Positions 1-9,560 of a stretch of 58,648 bases of DNA are shown here, in pieces; the first letter of the stretch is position 1, and every line of letters starts with the position of its first letter. Made by a program: the position numbers and the translations under genes. Below the pieces are notes generated by a model that saw only the letters and a list, made by a program, of their open reading frames with translations, made no database searches and had not been told where the DNA came from. Origin of the DNA: Psilocybe azurescens (Eukaryota; Basidiomycota; Agaricomycetes; Agaricales; Agrocybaceae); contig JAJIRX010000222.1 of NCBI GenBank assembly GCA_023853785.1, positions 1 to 58,648 of the forward strand, in the 5' to 3' direction.

Positions 1-219
1 GCATCTTCATCCTTCTACCTCTTCAACCAGCAAAGAAAAGTTTCAAAAACTTAGGGACCACAGTAAGAAGGTCTAGCCGAATTGCTATTCCTGTAGCCGC
101 GGCCGCCGCTGTGAACAAGTCAAAACGACGTCGGGCCGTCAAAGGCCAAAGTAAAGTCGTCAATAAGCACAGCTATTAATAAAGGCAGAACCGCATCTGG
201 AAAGGCGAGGCGTAAATAG
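1..219 (+). CDS. C-terminal end of an unknown basic protein (partial)
   Basis: A plus-strand reading frame enters from the left edge and ends at the TAG at 217-219. It encodes a Lys/Arg- and Ala-rich tail with RRSSRIAIP, an alanine run and KSKRRR, typical of a disordered nuclear or nucleic-acid-binding C-terminus. A one-base frame change near position 150 is needed to reach the final KARRK tail. I do not recognise the protein. It converges on the minus-strand gene that ends at 340. Only a fragment is visible, so the call rests on composition and frame. Confidence 0.35.
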
Positions 220-339
220 TAATCTTCCCTTCCCTTCAATTTCCATGAAGTAGCAGTACCATTAGTCCGTACCTAAATAGCAATAAATAAATTGATATAA
301 AAACTATACTCTCTTCTTCTTCGTCTCATGATCCTCATT

Positions 340-2296
340 TCAATCCAATTCCATTTTGCGTTTCAAAGCCATTGTAGTGGCATACCCCACCTCCTCATAT
401 TCCCCATGCCAATCATTGTCTTCTTTCCCCACTGCTCCGGCCTCCGGGGTTGGAGAACAAGGATACGGCACCAGTGTGTTTGGCTCCAGTTCTGTGTAAC
501 GGAAACGTGGTATATAAGTTGCTGGCTCCAAAGTACCTTCTGGAATCCAACTATTGCAGTTTGGTTTTTCAACTGGCTGAGTTGTAAATCCTCCTGCGTC
601 ATCGGCGACCGTGCTGGTTGAAGAATCTGTTGAAAACAATTTTGGCTGATCCAGTAGCTCTGTTGTTACTACCGCCCCTGATATGTTACTTGTTGAATCT
701 TGATTTAGTCCAGGCAAAGAGTTTGCAGCGCCTGGTTTGCTGTAACGACTGCGGCATCTGGATCGATGTTGAATGTGTCGCCGGCAGCCTTGGTGAGGGT
801 GTGTTGTCGTCGGCAGTTGGGACGGTAGGAAGTGTCAGTTCTGTAGTACCTGATTGCTTGAGGACATCCTGGTTTGCTGGGGCCTCTGATTCATCGAACT
901 TCCCTCCATAGTTGCCAGATTTTGGGGGAGGAGCATCACCTTCCTCCGCTACGGACTCCGCAATGTCGTTTACGATGGGCGCGGTGACCGACTTTGGACT
1001 GATGAAACCTGATGACTGGATCATTCTGAACGATGCCCCCTTGTTTATCATTCCCATCCACCCCTTCATCTCTTGCAGATCCTTCTCCAATACTTGTTGT
1101 TTGTTTTGATATCTTCCCTGCAAGATATCCCCCAGAAGGTCATCCGTTGGAGGGCTCGCGATGTTGGCGGACCTTCCGCAAGATCTCGGCAAGAAGGTCC
1201 CCAAGTCGTTACAACCAGGATGTTCTCCCAGTTGTCTGAGCATACCATCACTCAGAGGTGTCTTGAAGTGGAGCCCGATGTTTGCTGTGTTGGCCAAAGG
1301 GCATCGTTTTTGCCATTCTTGCAAGCCCAACATGCGTGTCCCTCCCGTGCTGTCTCGTCGGCGAGGACCAAGCACCTTCGACTTGCTTTCAGGCACGAAT
1401 CGCAAGAAACATCGCCATCAACCCACCCTTTTACATCAGCATTATGGTCAGACTTAAGGGAGGAATCTGGTGGGGCTGAACTGCCAGCCTTAACCTCCCC
1501 GCCTTGCGCCGTTCTTTGGAGCGGCCGCCGCTTTATCTTCCTGACCAGGTTTCGCAGGCTTTGGAGTTATCCTGTCAACATTTTTGTAGATTCCTCTGTA
1601 ATAATTTGTTAAAATATGTAACAAGCAATATGAGATCAACTAACTCTTTATTTTAGGCGTCACCTCGTTCTGGGTTTCGTGGGTTTCGTGGGTTTCCTGG
1701 TGTCGCCTTTTTGTCTCACCTCCATCGTCATCGCTGGAAACTATAACCTTGCTTTTACGTTTCCTACTGAGGCGCTGAAATTGGGCTTGGATGGTGCAGA
1801 TCTCTTTTTTTTGCGAATGTTGTCCTCTTCAGCGGTCGCCGTAGCGGATGCCGTTTCAGCATGAGAATTTCCAGTCGATACCTTGTTCTTCGGCTTCTGC
1901 GTGCGTTCCCTGACATGTTCCTTTGTCTTCTCCTTCTCCCTGGTCCTCTCTTGCTTTAAGCACGGCCTTGTGACGTTCTGCTGCCTCGGCAACTTGGATT
2001 GCCATTGGCCTGAGTAACCATCCCCTGCCTTTGTTTGCCCTGCCTCCCATCAGTATATCGTGAACCTCCTTCCACAAAGTTTTGGGTTGGTTAGGAAGGT
2101 TTTGGCTTTGAGAGTCCAGAGCCACCTACCATTATAACATTTGAGCTAACGAATACAACGCAAAATTAAAATTTTCGCTCACCAATTCACTGTAGAGTTC
2201 CACAAGATTAGCTTTATTCGATTGGGTCCCGTAATCGAATGATTCGTTTGTCTGCCTGATTGGCGCAGCAATATGGGAAGTCAGGGCGGTAGACAT
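340..2296 (-). pseudogene. CxxC-cluster hypothetical protein, frame-broken
   Basis: The proposed ATG is at 2296. Exon 1 (2296-2183, 38 codons) is followed by a GTGAGC...TAG intron (2182-2126, 57 bp) and exon 2 in phase, with HDILMGGRANKGRGWLL. A GTATCG...TTTCAG intron near 1.8 kb leads to a basic/acidic stretch (RKRKSKVIVSSDDDGG). A third intron fits at 1644-1596 (GTTAGT...TACAG). The next exon carries a cysteine cluster, CDSCLKASRRC then CWACKNGK, like the C-x2-C...C-x2-C arrays of repetitive agaricomycete proteins of unknown function. The C-terminus ends MALKRKMELD at 340. At least three one-base frame changes (about 1.94, 1.52 and 1.3 kb) interrupt it. Function unknown; a nucleic-acid-binding role is only a guess from the composition. 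Confidence 0.5.
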
Positions 2297-2524
2297 AATC
2301 ACGAATGAGGTATTGAAAGCTAATCAAAGATTCAGCGTTTAATTAAGAGAAGACAATTTGATGGAGATGAAGAATTTTGAACTGTCTCAAAATAGCTCAA
2401 ATCAGGTCACATGCCGTATTGCAACTTTTATTCGAGTCGCGTCTCAGTCATCGACCACCATCATACTCTTAAGTCGGCGAGCTCATTTTTAGTGTAGGCC
2501 AATAATAGGAATTACTATCCTGTC
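2297..2524. promoter_or_regulatory. Divergent intergenic region
   Basis: These 228 bp separate two predicted starts that face away from each other: the minus-strand ATG at 2296 and the plus-strand ATG at 2525. It is AT-rich and has no ORF, so it is the only place for both core promoters. I cannot point to a specific factor site. The call depends on both start codons being right. Confidence 0.3.
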
Positions 2525-4815
2525 ATGCCCAGAAAATCTAGAGGTAAGCATATAGATTCTGGGAATTTGTTTTGTATATAACAAGATCTTTGTTGTATAT
2601 CGATGTTCAAGTTAACACTATAGCGTCCTCTCCAGACCTCAGCATGGAAATTGGATCTGATAGCTCGGGAGTTGACGAGGCTACCCAACGGATTTCCGAC
2701 GATGACATCATTGAGATTGGTTCGGACACCGACGCTGATGAAGATCGACTTCAACAGGACAATTATAACGACATCGAAATAGGTTCAGACATTGATAGCG
2801 TACGCGATACACTCAACAACATTGAAGTCGTATCCGACAGCGAGATTATGCAAGAGGACAGGCCGTTGGACATTGATGCTATTATCGAGATTGGGTCTGA
2901 TTCGGAAGATGGAGATATTGAAATAGGGTCCGATCGCGATGAAGAGTTAGAAGTTGGGACCGACAGTGAGAGAGTGCGAGGTGGAAGTGCGCGCCGGTAT
3001 GAGTGATGAGGAATTCAGTTGGGACCGACAGCGAGCGTGCGAGGTGGTGGTGCAGCTGTCAACATGGATGATGAAGAATTGGAGGTTGGGACCACAGACA
3101 GAGCGTGCGGAGGTGGAGGTGCGGCTGCCGGTATGGGTGATGAAGAATTGGAGGTTGGGACCGACAGCGAGCGTGCGGGGTGGAGGTGCAGCTGTCGGGA
3201 TGGGTGATGAAGAGTTAGAAGTTGGGACCGACAGCAGAGCGCGAGGTGGTGGTGCAGCTGTCGACATGGATGATGAAGAATTGGAGGTTGGGACCGACAG
3301 CGAGAGCGTGCAAGGTGGATGCGGCTGCCGGTATGGGTGATGAAGAATTGGAGGTTGGGACCGACAGCGAGAGCGTGCGGGTGGAGGTGCAGCTGTCGAC
3401 ATGGATGATGAAGAATTGGAGGTTGGGACCGACAGCAGAGCGCAAGGTGGAGGTGCGGCTGCCGGCTTGGGTGATGAAGAACTCGAGGTTGGGACCGACA
3501 GCGAGCGCAGATGGAGGCAGCTGCGGCTGGCCGATGGGTGATGAAGAATGAGGTTGGGACCGACAGCGAGAGCGTGCAAGGTGGAGGTGCGGCTGCCGGT
3601 ATTGGTGATGAAAAACTCGAAGTTGGGACCGACAGCGAGAGTGTGCGAGGTGGTGGTGCAGCTGTCGGCATGGGTGATGAAGAATTGGAGGTTGGGACCG
3701 ACAGCGAGAGCGTGCGAGGTGCAGCTGACGGCTTAGGCGATGAAGAGTTTGAGATTGGGACTGATAGTGAGAGCGTGCAAGGAGGTGCGGCTGCCGGCTT
3801 TCATAACGGAATCCACAAGTTGGGACCGACAGCGAGTGGCTGGACAAAGCATGCCGAAAGATCTATTCCAGTGAGCCAGGAGATATCGAAATTGGATCCG
3901 ACGTTGAAGACAGGCATTTTGACATTGGGACAGACGAGCATGTAGGAGGAGGTAAGATCACCAATGACCCCATCAAGTAGGGATCTAATGACAAGGCGGT
4001 GGCCGCTGTGACTGTCTTCACAGGGCCGCTGACCCTAAATACATTGATCTGCGGGCCAGACAGCAGCGACGATGGGGACTGGCAACCTTCCAACAGGTCT
4101 TCCAGCTCATTCTACGATAGATATCAACATGAAGTTTGTGAATCCCCAACAGCTTTGGATCCAAATGATGGGCCACTGATCTGAACAAATCTTGACTCCT
4201 GTGCTGCCGTATTACCCAGCGAAGATAGGAACTGGCAACCTTCAAACAGCTCTTCTAGTGAATCCGACGAGGATATCGACATTTGTTTAGGTACCGATGA
4301 GCTGGATGGCTTAGTGGAAATTGGGTCGGATGCCAGCATCGAGATAGAGTCGGATAATATGCTTGAAAATGGTAATTTTTTATTGAATAGGCATTGAAAA
4401 TATGTCAATAATGCAATCTTTTCAGCCAGTGAACCCCTGCCCCGTCCTGTCCGGCCTCCGACACACTCAATGACATCGTCGAAATCGGATCGGACATCAG
4501 CTCAGAGATGCAGTTAGATACAAACAAAAACGGTAATACTCTTGAAGAATCTCTCCCAGTATATTCTTAATATTATCCTCCCAGCCAGTAAACATTCGTC
4601 TCATGTTGGGCCTCCTACGGCCTCCCGACGCTTTATACAACAGCCGCCGGAACTCACACAGATATCCTTGAGATTGGATCGGACGCCAGCATAGAGATTG
4701 GGTCGGATACGAGTGAATCAGGCGGACACGCCCCGGCCTCCGCGCTCATGCAGACATCGTAGAAATAGAGTCGGACATCAGTCTAGAAGTTGGGACGGAC
4801 ACCGAATATAGGTGA
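2525..4815 (+). CDS. Acidic repeat protein with EIGSD/EVGTD motifs, frame-broken
   Basis: Exon 1 is short (2525-2543, MPRKSR plus one base), then a GTAAGC...CCAG intron (2544-2635). Exon 2 begins LSMEIGSDSSGVDE and carries a recurring motif (D/E)I(E/V)(I/V)G(S/T)D at irregular spacing until it enters the 69-bp minisatellite. Beyond it, GDIEIGSDVEDRHFDIGTD ends at a GTAAGA donor. Later short exons, separated by clear introns (GTAATT...TTTCAG after 4371; GTAATA...CAG after 4530), carry DIVEIGSD, DILEIGSDAS and DIVEIESD. The protein would be strongly acidic and probably disordered. Frame changes occur inside the minisatellite and near most GGCCTCC-like motifs in the later exons. It could be one gene with the exon-like pieces downstream. 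No known family recognised. Confidence 0.5.
2940..3850 (+). repeat. Coding minisatellite, 69-bp unit
   Basis: About 12-13 tandem units. The best preserved unit is 69 bp (for example 3626-3694) and encodes 23 residues built on SVRGGGAAVGMGDEELEVGT. Several units have lost a few bases (for example the block after GACAGCGAG), so the reading frame changes from unit to unit and long ORFs exist in several frames on both strands. The minus-strand ORFs here are by-products of the repeat. The array sits inside the acidic gene and expands its EVGTD motif. Confidence 0.85.
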
Positions 4816-7640
4816 TTTATCCTTGTACTGGTCTTGTGCGCAGAAAATAATACTGCCTATCCAGCTAGTAAAAACCGCCCGCGTTAGGAAGGCCGCCGCT
4901 ACTCTGACATCGCGACTCTTTCAAATGCCTCCACGTCAAAATTTCTGTTGGAGCCATTAACAGGAGATCATAGCGTATGATGACGTCGAGTATGTTGAAA
5001 GCATCCATGTTGATCGACGCCCGGGATACAAGCAACGAAAGGATACGAGGCCTCCGCCACCCCATCGCGAAAAAACAAGCGCTCCCAGCCACCGCCTCGT
5101 CGTGGCAAGGCAACTGAAAGGTACGTTCCAGGTCAAAACATGTATGAAGGTGAAGTGGAGTTGTTTACATGGAATATTAATTGTAGTACTAGTGGAGATA
5201 ACGAGACAGACCCCCGCTCCTCCTGCAAGGACGTCCCGGTGGTGTGTACCTTAATGTTAGTACGACAAGATAAATCACATGGTTTTGATTAGAGCTTGAA
5301 CGGCCACCGCTTGAACATAAAAATCCCAGCTTCCACTCAAATCGGAAATGACTTAACGGTAGAATCCACTCTTCATTAAGTCTAATTAAGCTGATTTACT
5401 ACCAGATGGAATTCAATTTCAAAACGATTACAGTATATTTACTAAGGCTCTAACACCTGAATCCATTGGTATGTTGTCTCAACCAATAACTATGATTAAT
5501 CCGACTCTCACTTCATAACTGCTTTAGAGCCTCGGATAAATGCTGTGGCCGACATGGTTGAAGACACTATAGATAAAGACAGAGCATATGTCGGGAGCAC
5601 ATTATCGAAAACCTTCAGGCCCCGATGCGCGCGGAAGCCCATTTGTGCATACAAGGCACGTCAATGTCAGGCGAGACGGCCGCCGCCACCAAGGTCAAGC
5701 CGATACCCGGCTCCCGAATCTTGATCAAATAGGGATGCCTTCCGCTGTACAAGAGCCATATGTCTTTGTATGTGAAAGATTCGGACTTTGTGGTAAAGAC
5801 ATTTACTCAAGATATTCTTTAGCATTACACCAGAGAACAACTTCAAGACATACATGAAAACGTGAGGAGCCGCCTTGGGCCTCCCTTATGTAGACACTGC
5901 CTATGTGTTACAAAACGCGGTATAATCAATTGCAAATGGAAACGGCACAGGTAGAGATTATGCAGAGGGTATTGAAGAAGCTACAAAGGGGCAGATATGC
6001 TCACACCTTGGCTTTAAATAATTACATTTCAGTTGGTATAACTTGAATACAAGCGGTATCCGAATACACGAAGTGTTAAACTGCGGCGGCCGATGTTGGC
6101 CAAAATGTGATACAGGTCATGTGACTCGTCTGCCTAATTGATCAAGTTGAACTTTGCTTCTTAATTTAAACCATGAACATGAAACAAGTACAGCTCATTA
6201 CACCGCATTCGACCATTCTGCAACAGACTTCCTTTGATGAGAGGGAAGCCATAGCGCGTCTTAAACTACACTTAATGATGTCTCGCTTACGTACTGCAGT
6301 TCGGACTGTAATGACGAGACCTACAAGCCCCTAAGATCAATTTGCACGAAATCTTACAGACGAACTTGTACGTGATATCAATTGTTATTCTCGCACGCTA
6401 ATTTGAACTACAGGTCTTAATACTTGCACATATTGGTCACTGTGCACTTCATCGGATATTGCGTATACCCCCTTACCTGTTGCGGGAATTCTCTGATGCA
6501 TGGTTTGAGGAGTTAAAGAAAGGACCTAAGATTGATCCACTCAAAGTTGATTTTCCGGATCCATCAATATGGAATTCAATGCCGACAGCGACCTCGCAAT
6601 CCTTGGCATGACCAAAGAACATTCCTATTGGTGGTAAGGTCAGCTAACCGGGTCAGGTGGGACCGATTGTGACGGTTGAAGTTATTGAGGGGCATTTTGA
6701 AGCATACTACACTGAGGTATGAGCATGTCGCTTGGCCGTAAGAAATGGTTGAATCAAATAAATTTCCAGCACCTTCGAAGCCATGCGGCTGCTGGTGAAG
6801 ATACCAGTGATAGCATGCTCAAAGATGGTGTACCTGGAATGGCTGAGCGGCGTCCGAATCACACCACCACTGTGGTAGCGGAGCCCGGATGTCCGAACTG
6901 TGAACCGATTCGGGATGTGTTGAGACATGCCCACGATAAGCTTAATCAAGCCAGGTTTATAATGAATGAATATATTCAGAGCGGCGAGGATGCCAAAGAA
7001 CAATCTAGCCATGTCATTGGGGGATATGGGGCTGCTGTGGAACTCGCCGAGGAACTTGGAGAAGACTTCTACGCACTCCCGGACGCCGCTTCCAAAACAC
7101 CACCGCCTACTTTATCCAAAGGTGATTCCACCCGCACCAGATACACATCGCCCCAGAACCTATGTCTGTAATCGTCCAGGAGTATCCTTACCTTCTATAA
7201 CGGGTTCAGTTATTCCGTCAACAGGAAGAGCGCGGCGACGGCGGCAGCCATGGAACCTGTTGATGTTTCCATGGGAGACAACGTCCCGACGAAGATTCAA
7301 GTTCGTGATAGTGACCATAGTAGTGACACCACAACGTCTGTTCCGGAAGGGTTTACAGATCCTGAATGGTCAGACAGTCAAGATGGCAGCGATCAGGGTA
7401 GATATCGACATGCCTTTCAACGATAGTGCAGTCGACCAATCCATTGGTTTACCGCTTGGTGTGCAGATACTGTACTTCAGGGTCCATCGGAAATGGAAGA
7501 AGTACATGTAACAAACTCGATCACTAGCGGGGAGGAAAAAGAGAGGCGTCGACTGCTTCCATAGCAAGGCCGGAGGCCGATGAGTAGTTTCAAGAGGCGA
7601 TAAAAATACATGTATGCAGTAGAAAAGGCAATAATCCAAC
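4816..7640 (+). other. Exon-like pieces of one or more plus-strand genes
   Basis: No long ORF, but several stretches read like exons. YDDVEYVESIHVDRRPGYKQ (4975-5120) ends at a GTACG donor; EPRINAVADMVEDTIDKD lies near 5530; LLREFSDAWFEELKKGPKID lies near 6480-6550. At 7238-7620 a frame with EPVDVSMGDNVPTKIQVRDS, then TNSITSGEEKERRRLLP, is broken by a TAG at 7424. Everything lies on the plus strand between the acidic gene and the dioxygenase, so it may be the 5' part of the dioxygenase gene or the 3' part of the acidic one. I recognise no domain. Confidence 0.35.
6719..7171 (+). CDS. Hypothetical protein exon with CPNC motif
   Basis: A 150-codon open frame of good coding character. The middle has GCPNCEPIRDVLRHAHDKLN followed by a helical, acidic stretch (RFIMNEYIQSGEDAKEQ, AAVELAEELGEDFY). 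It opens 3' of a short open segment and closes at a TAA inside 7169-7171, so it is more likely one exon than a whole gene; the first ATG may not be the true start. No family recognised. The same-strand exon-like pieces on either side suggest it belongs to the longer gene region leading to the dioxygenase. Confidence 0.4.
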   Translation: MSMSLGRKKWLNQINFQHLRSHAAAGEDTSDSMLKDGVPGMAERRPNHTTTVVAEPGCPNCEPIRDVLRHAHDKLNQARFIMNEYIQSGEDAKEQSSHVIGGYGAAVELAEELGEDFYALPDAASKTPPPTLSKGDSTRTRYTSPQNLCL

Positions 7641-7740
7641 AGCAGTTTGATTTAAATAAGGTAGTCACTATTATAATAATCGTCCCGGCATCCGACACAC
7701 TGCCATTGTATCAACCACGGCCTCTAAGAAGTCATAATCA

Positions 7741-7995
7741 TGTTCTAATAGACAAAATATCGCTGGTCTGATTCTCACCCTCTTTCCAAACTAGTCTTTC
7801 ATTTCAATGATATTGCCGTGAATTAACCAACTTGGCTAGAAGGAGCCCAACTAAACCAACACTCTTTTCCTCATGTAAAAAGCAATGCAGCATGCAAGGA
7901 TGGGTGCCAGGACATTAAGCGGCATGCCGTAGGACGCGACCGAGTAATGCAATAAAGGTTCCTGGGTTGTGCTTCACATGTAAACCTGACTACTG
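7741..7995 (-). pseudogene. Inverted copy of the 3' end of the TET/JBP-like gene
   Basis: Read on the minus strand this matches the end of the dioxygenase gene at about 9,310-9,560. It has NPGTFIALLGRVLRHA, then YMRKRVL, then PSWLIHGNIIEMKD and a TAG, where the plus-strand gene has DPGTIIALLGRALRHG, YMRKSVLGYLGS and PSWSIHGDIIEDKP. Similarity continues past the stop into the 3' flank (AGTTTGG, AGAGGGTGA). Two in-frame TAG codons lie between YMRKR and PSW, and the residues after the distal His differ (CRLMSWHP against CPGDRV), so it is dead. A GTGAGT...CAG intron may bound it at about 8.07-7.98 kb. It lies about 1.3 kb from its partner, pointing away from it. Confidence 0.75.
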
Positions 7996-8099
7996 ACATA
8001 CAGTAATGTGGGTGCTGGGCAGTGAGGCCATTGAGCGGCGGCCACCTGTGTACACTCACCGTCCGCTTTTCCCGCGATTCAACGCCCGGATGGCGGGAG

Positions 8100-9497
8100 G
8101 CCGCACCGCAAGAAAAATCGTTACGCGCGTGCTGAAGACATTCATGTGGGAGCATTCCCACGTGATGATTTGAGATATGCGAATGTAGAAGTTTGAACGC
8201 AAGGTTAAAATTTGCTATCATCATGCAAAACACTCCAGAACAAGCATCAGGCCTGACATGGGAAGTGGCGCTGTACATTATTCGGAAGTTTGACCTAGCA
8301 GTAGCCCGCTCTGCAGAATACTGTCCCTTTCCTGCAAATTGGGACTTGGAATTTCTGCATGAAGTCAATCTAGCCGTGGAAGTCCTCATTACGGCAACTC
8401 GAAACAAAAGTGTGTCCCCAATATATACGTATAGTTGTTACAAGTTCAATATAATTGCAGGGAACACAAGTTGGGGGGTAGAAGACTATGTTAAGCAAAT
8501 GACAACAAACTGCACAGGACGCAATTCTCTTGTGGAAAAGAAGTTGAAGAAGAATTTTCCTCCATTGTTCTCTCCGAGTCACTACACGGCCGATCCCTGC
8601 GCCATAGCGGATAAGGACGATAAATGTCTGTTTTGGTATTTGCCAGGAATTTTAACTGATAAGCGGAGGGTGAGTAAACAGGCCGCCGCCGCCCTGATCA
8701 TGTCGCTGACCGGGCGCCCCACTTTACTGTATGTCTGTAGAATCAGGTGTGGGAAGACATGCAACACTTGTCCAAAATCCTTGTTGTAAACAAAGGATCC
8801 AAAAGTTGGAGAACATCACCTCGGCATTACAATGACAAGGAAGGCTGGTTGCAGCCTGGAGAAGCGAACCTTTCTCCAGCCTGGTTCCAACAGGGTCATG
8901 AGGTCGGTCACCGAATGACGTTATATTCTCAATACATAATGCTATTGCACAGAAAACAAATCATTTGGAGGTTTCAAGGAACCTTAGAAATGATGATACA
9001 ATTATCTGGCTGGAAAGAATAATTAAATTTCAGGCAATCATTGGTGGGATTCTCAGAATCATTCAACCTTATCTATTTATCGTTGGTATCAACGCCCTTC
9101 GGACTTGGCGCTTCAAGTGGGAGGAGATTGGTCACAGCGACTACATTCCGCAAATACTTAAGTTTGGGGGATGCCGCTCAATGTTATAAGTGTCATAAGT
9201 AATCGCGACACACCATTTCACCGGGATAACGGATCCGACCATCGTTGGTTCGACATCCTTTCTGCTCTGGGAAATTATCAAAATGGAGTGTTTGAAATCC
9301 CAGGAATAGGCTTACAAGTGAGGTATGACCCAGGGACCATTATTGCTTTACTCGGACGTGCCCTACGACATGGCGCTAAATGCCCGGGCGACCGTGTTTG
9401 CATTGCATTTTATATGAGGAAAAGCGTGCTGGGTTATTTGGGTTCATTTCAACCAAGTTGGTCGATTCACGGCGATATCATTGAGGATAAACCATAG
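8100..9497 (+). CDS. TET/JBP-like 2-oxoglutarate/Fe(II) dioxygenase, probably frame-broken
   Basis: The C-terminal exons match the TET/JBP-like dioxygenases expanded in basidiomycetes, a family named for enzymes oxidising 5-methylpyrimidines in DNA. Visible exons: about 8217-8409, 8461-8669 (ending LPGILTDKRR), 8747-8902 (VWEDMQHLSK...SPAWFQQGHE) and 8953-9497 (AIIGGILRIIQPYLF, then NVISVISNRDTPFHRDNGSD). The iron ligands are H and D of HRD (9219-9227) and the distal H in LRHGA (9369-9371); the Arg in GDRVC (9393-9395) would bind 2-oxoglutarate. Introns are 51, 77 and 50 bp with GT/AG ends. One frame change sits in the G-run at about 9168. The 5' end is unclear; exon-like DNA continues upstream. 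In fungi such genes often sit beside KDZ transposons, but I see no KDZ transposase here. Substrate is inferred from the family. Confidence 0.8.
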
Positions 9498-9560
9498 TTT
9501 GGGAAGAGGGTGAAAAATATTTATGGTCTGGTTTATAGAACAAGTGGTTTCTGTCTTTAA

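Noticed and set aside
2947..3847. Long minus-strand ORFs rich in Ser, Pro, His and Arg
   Set aside because: They are antisense by-products of the 69-bp minisatellite; open frames appear in several phases because the unit lacks stops.
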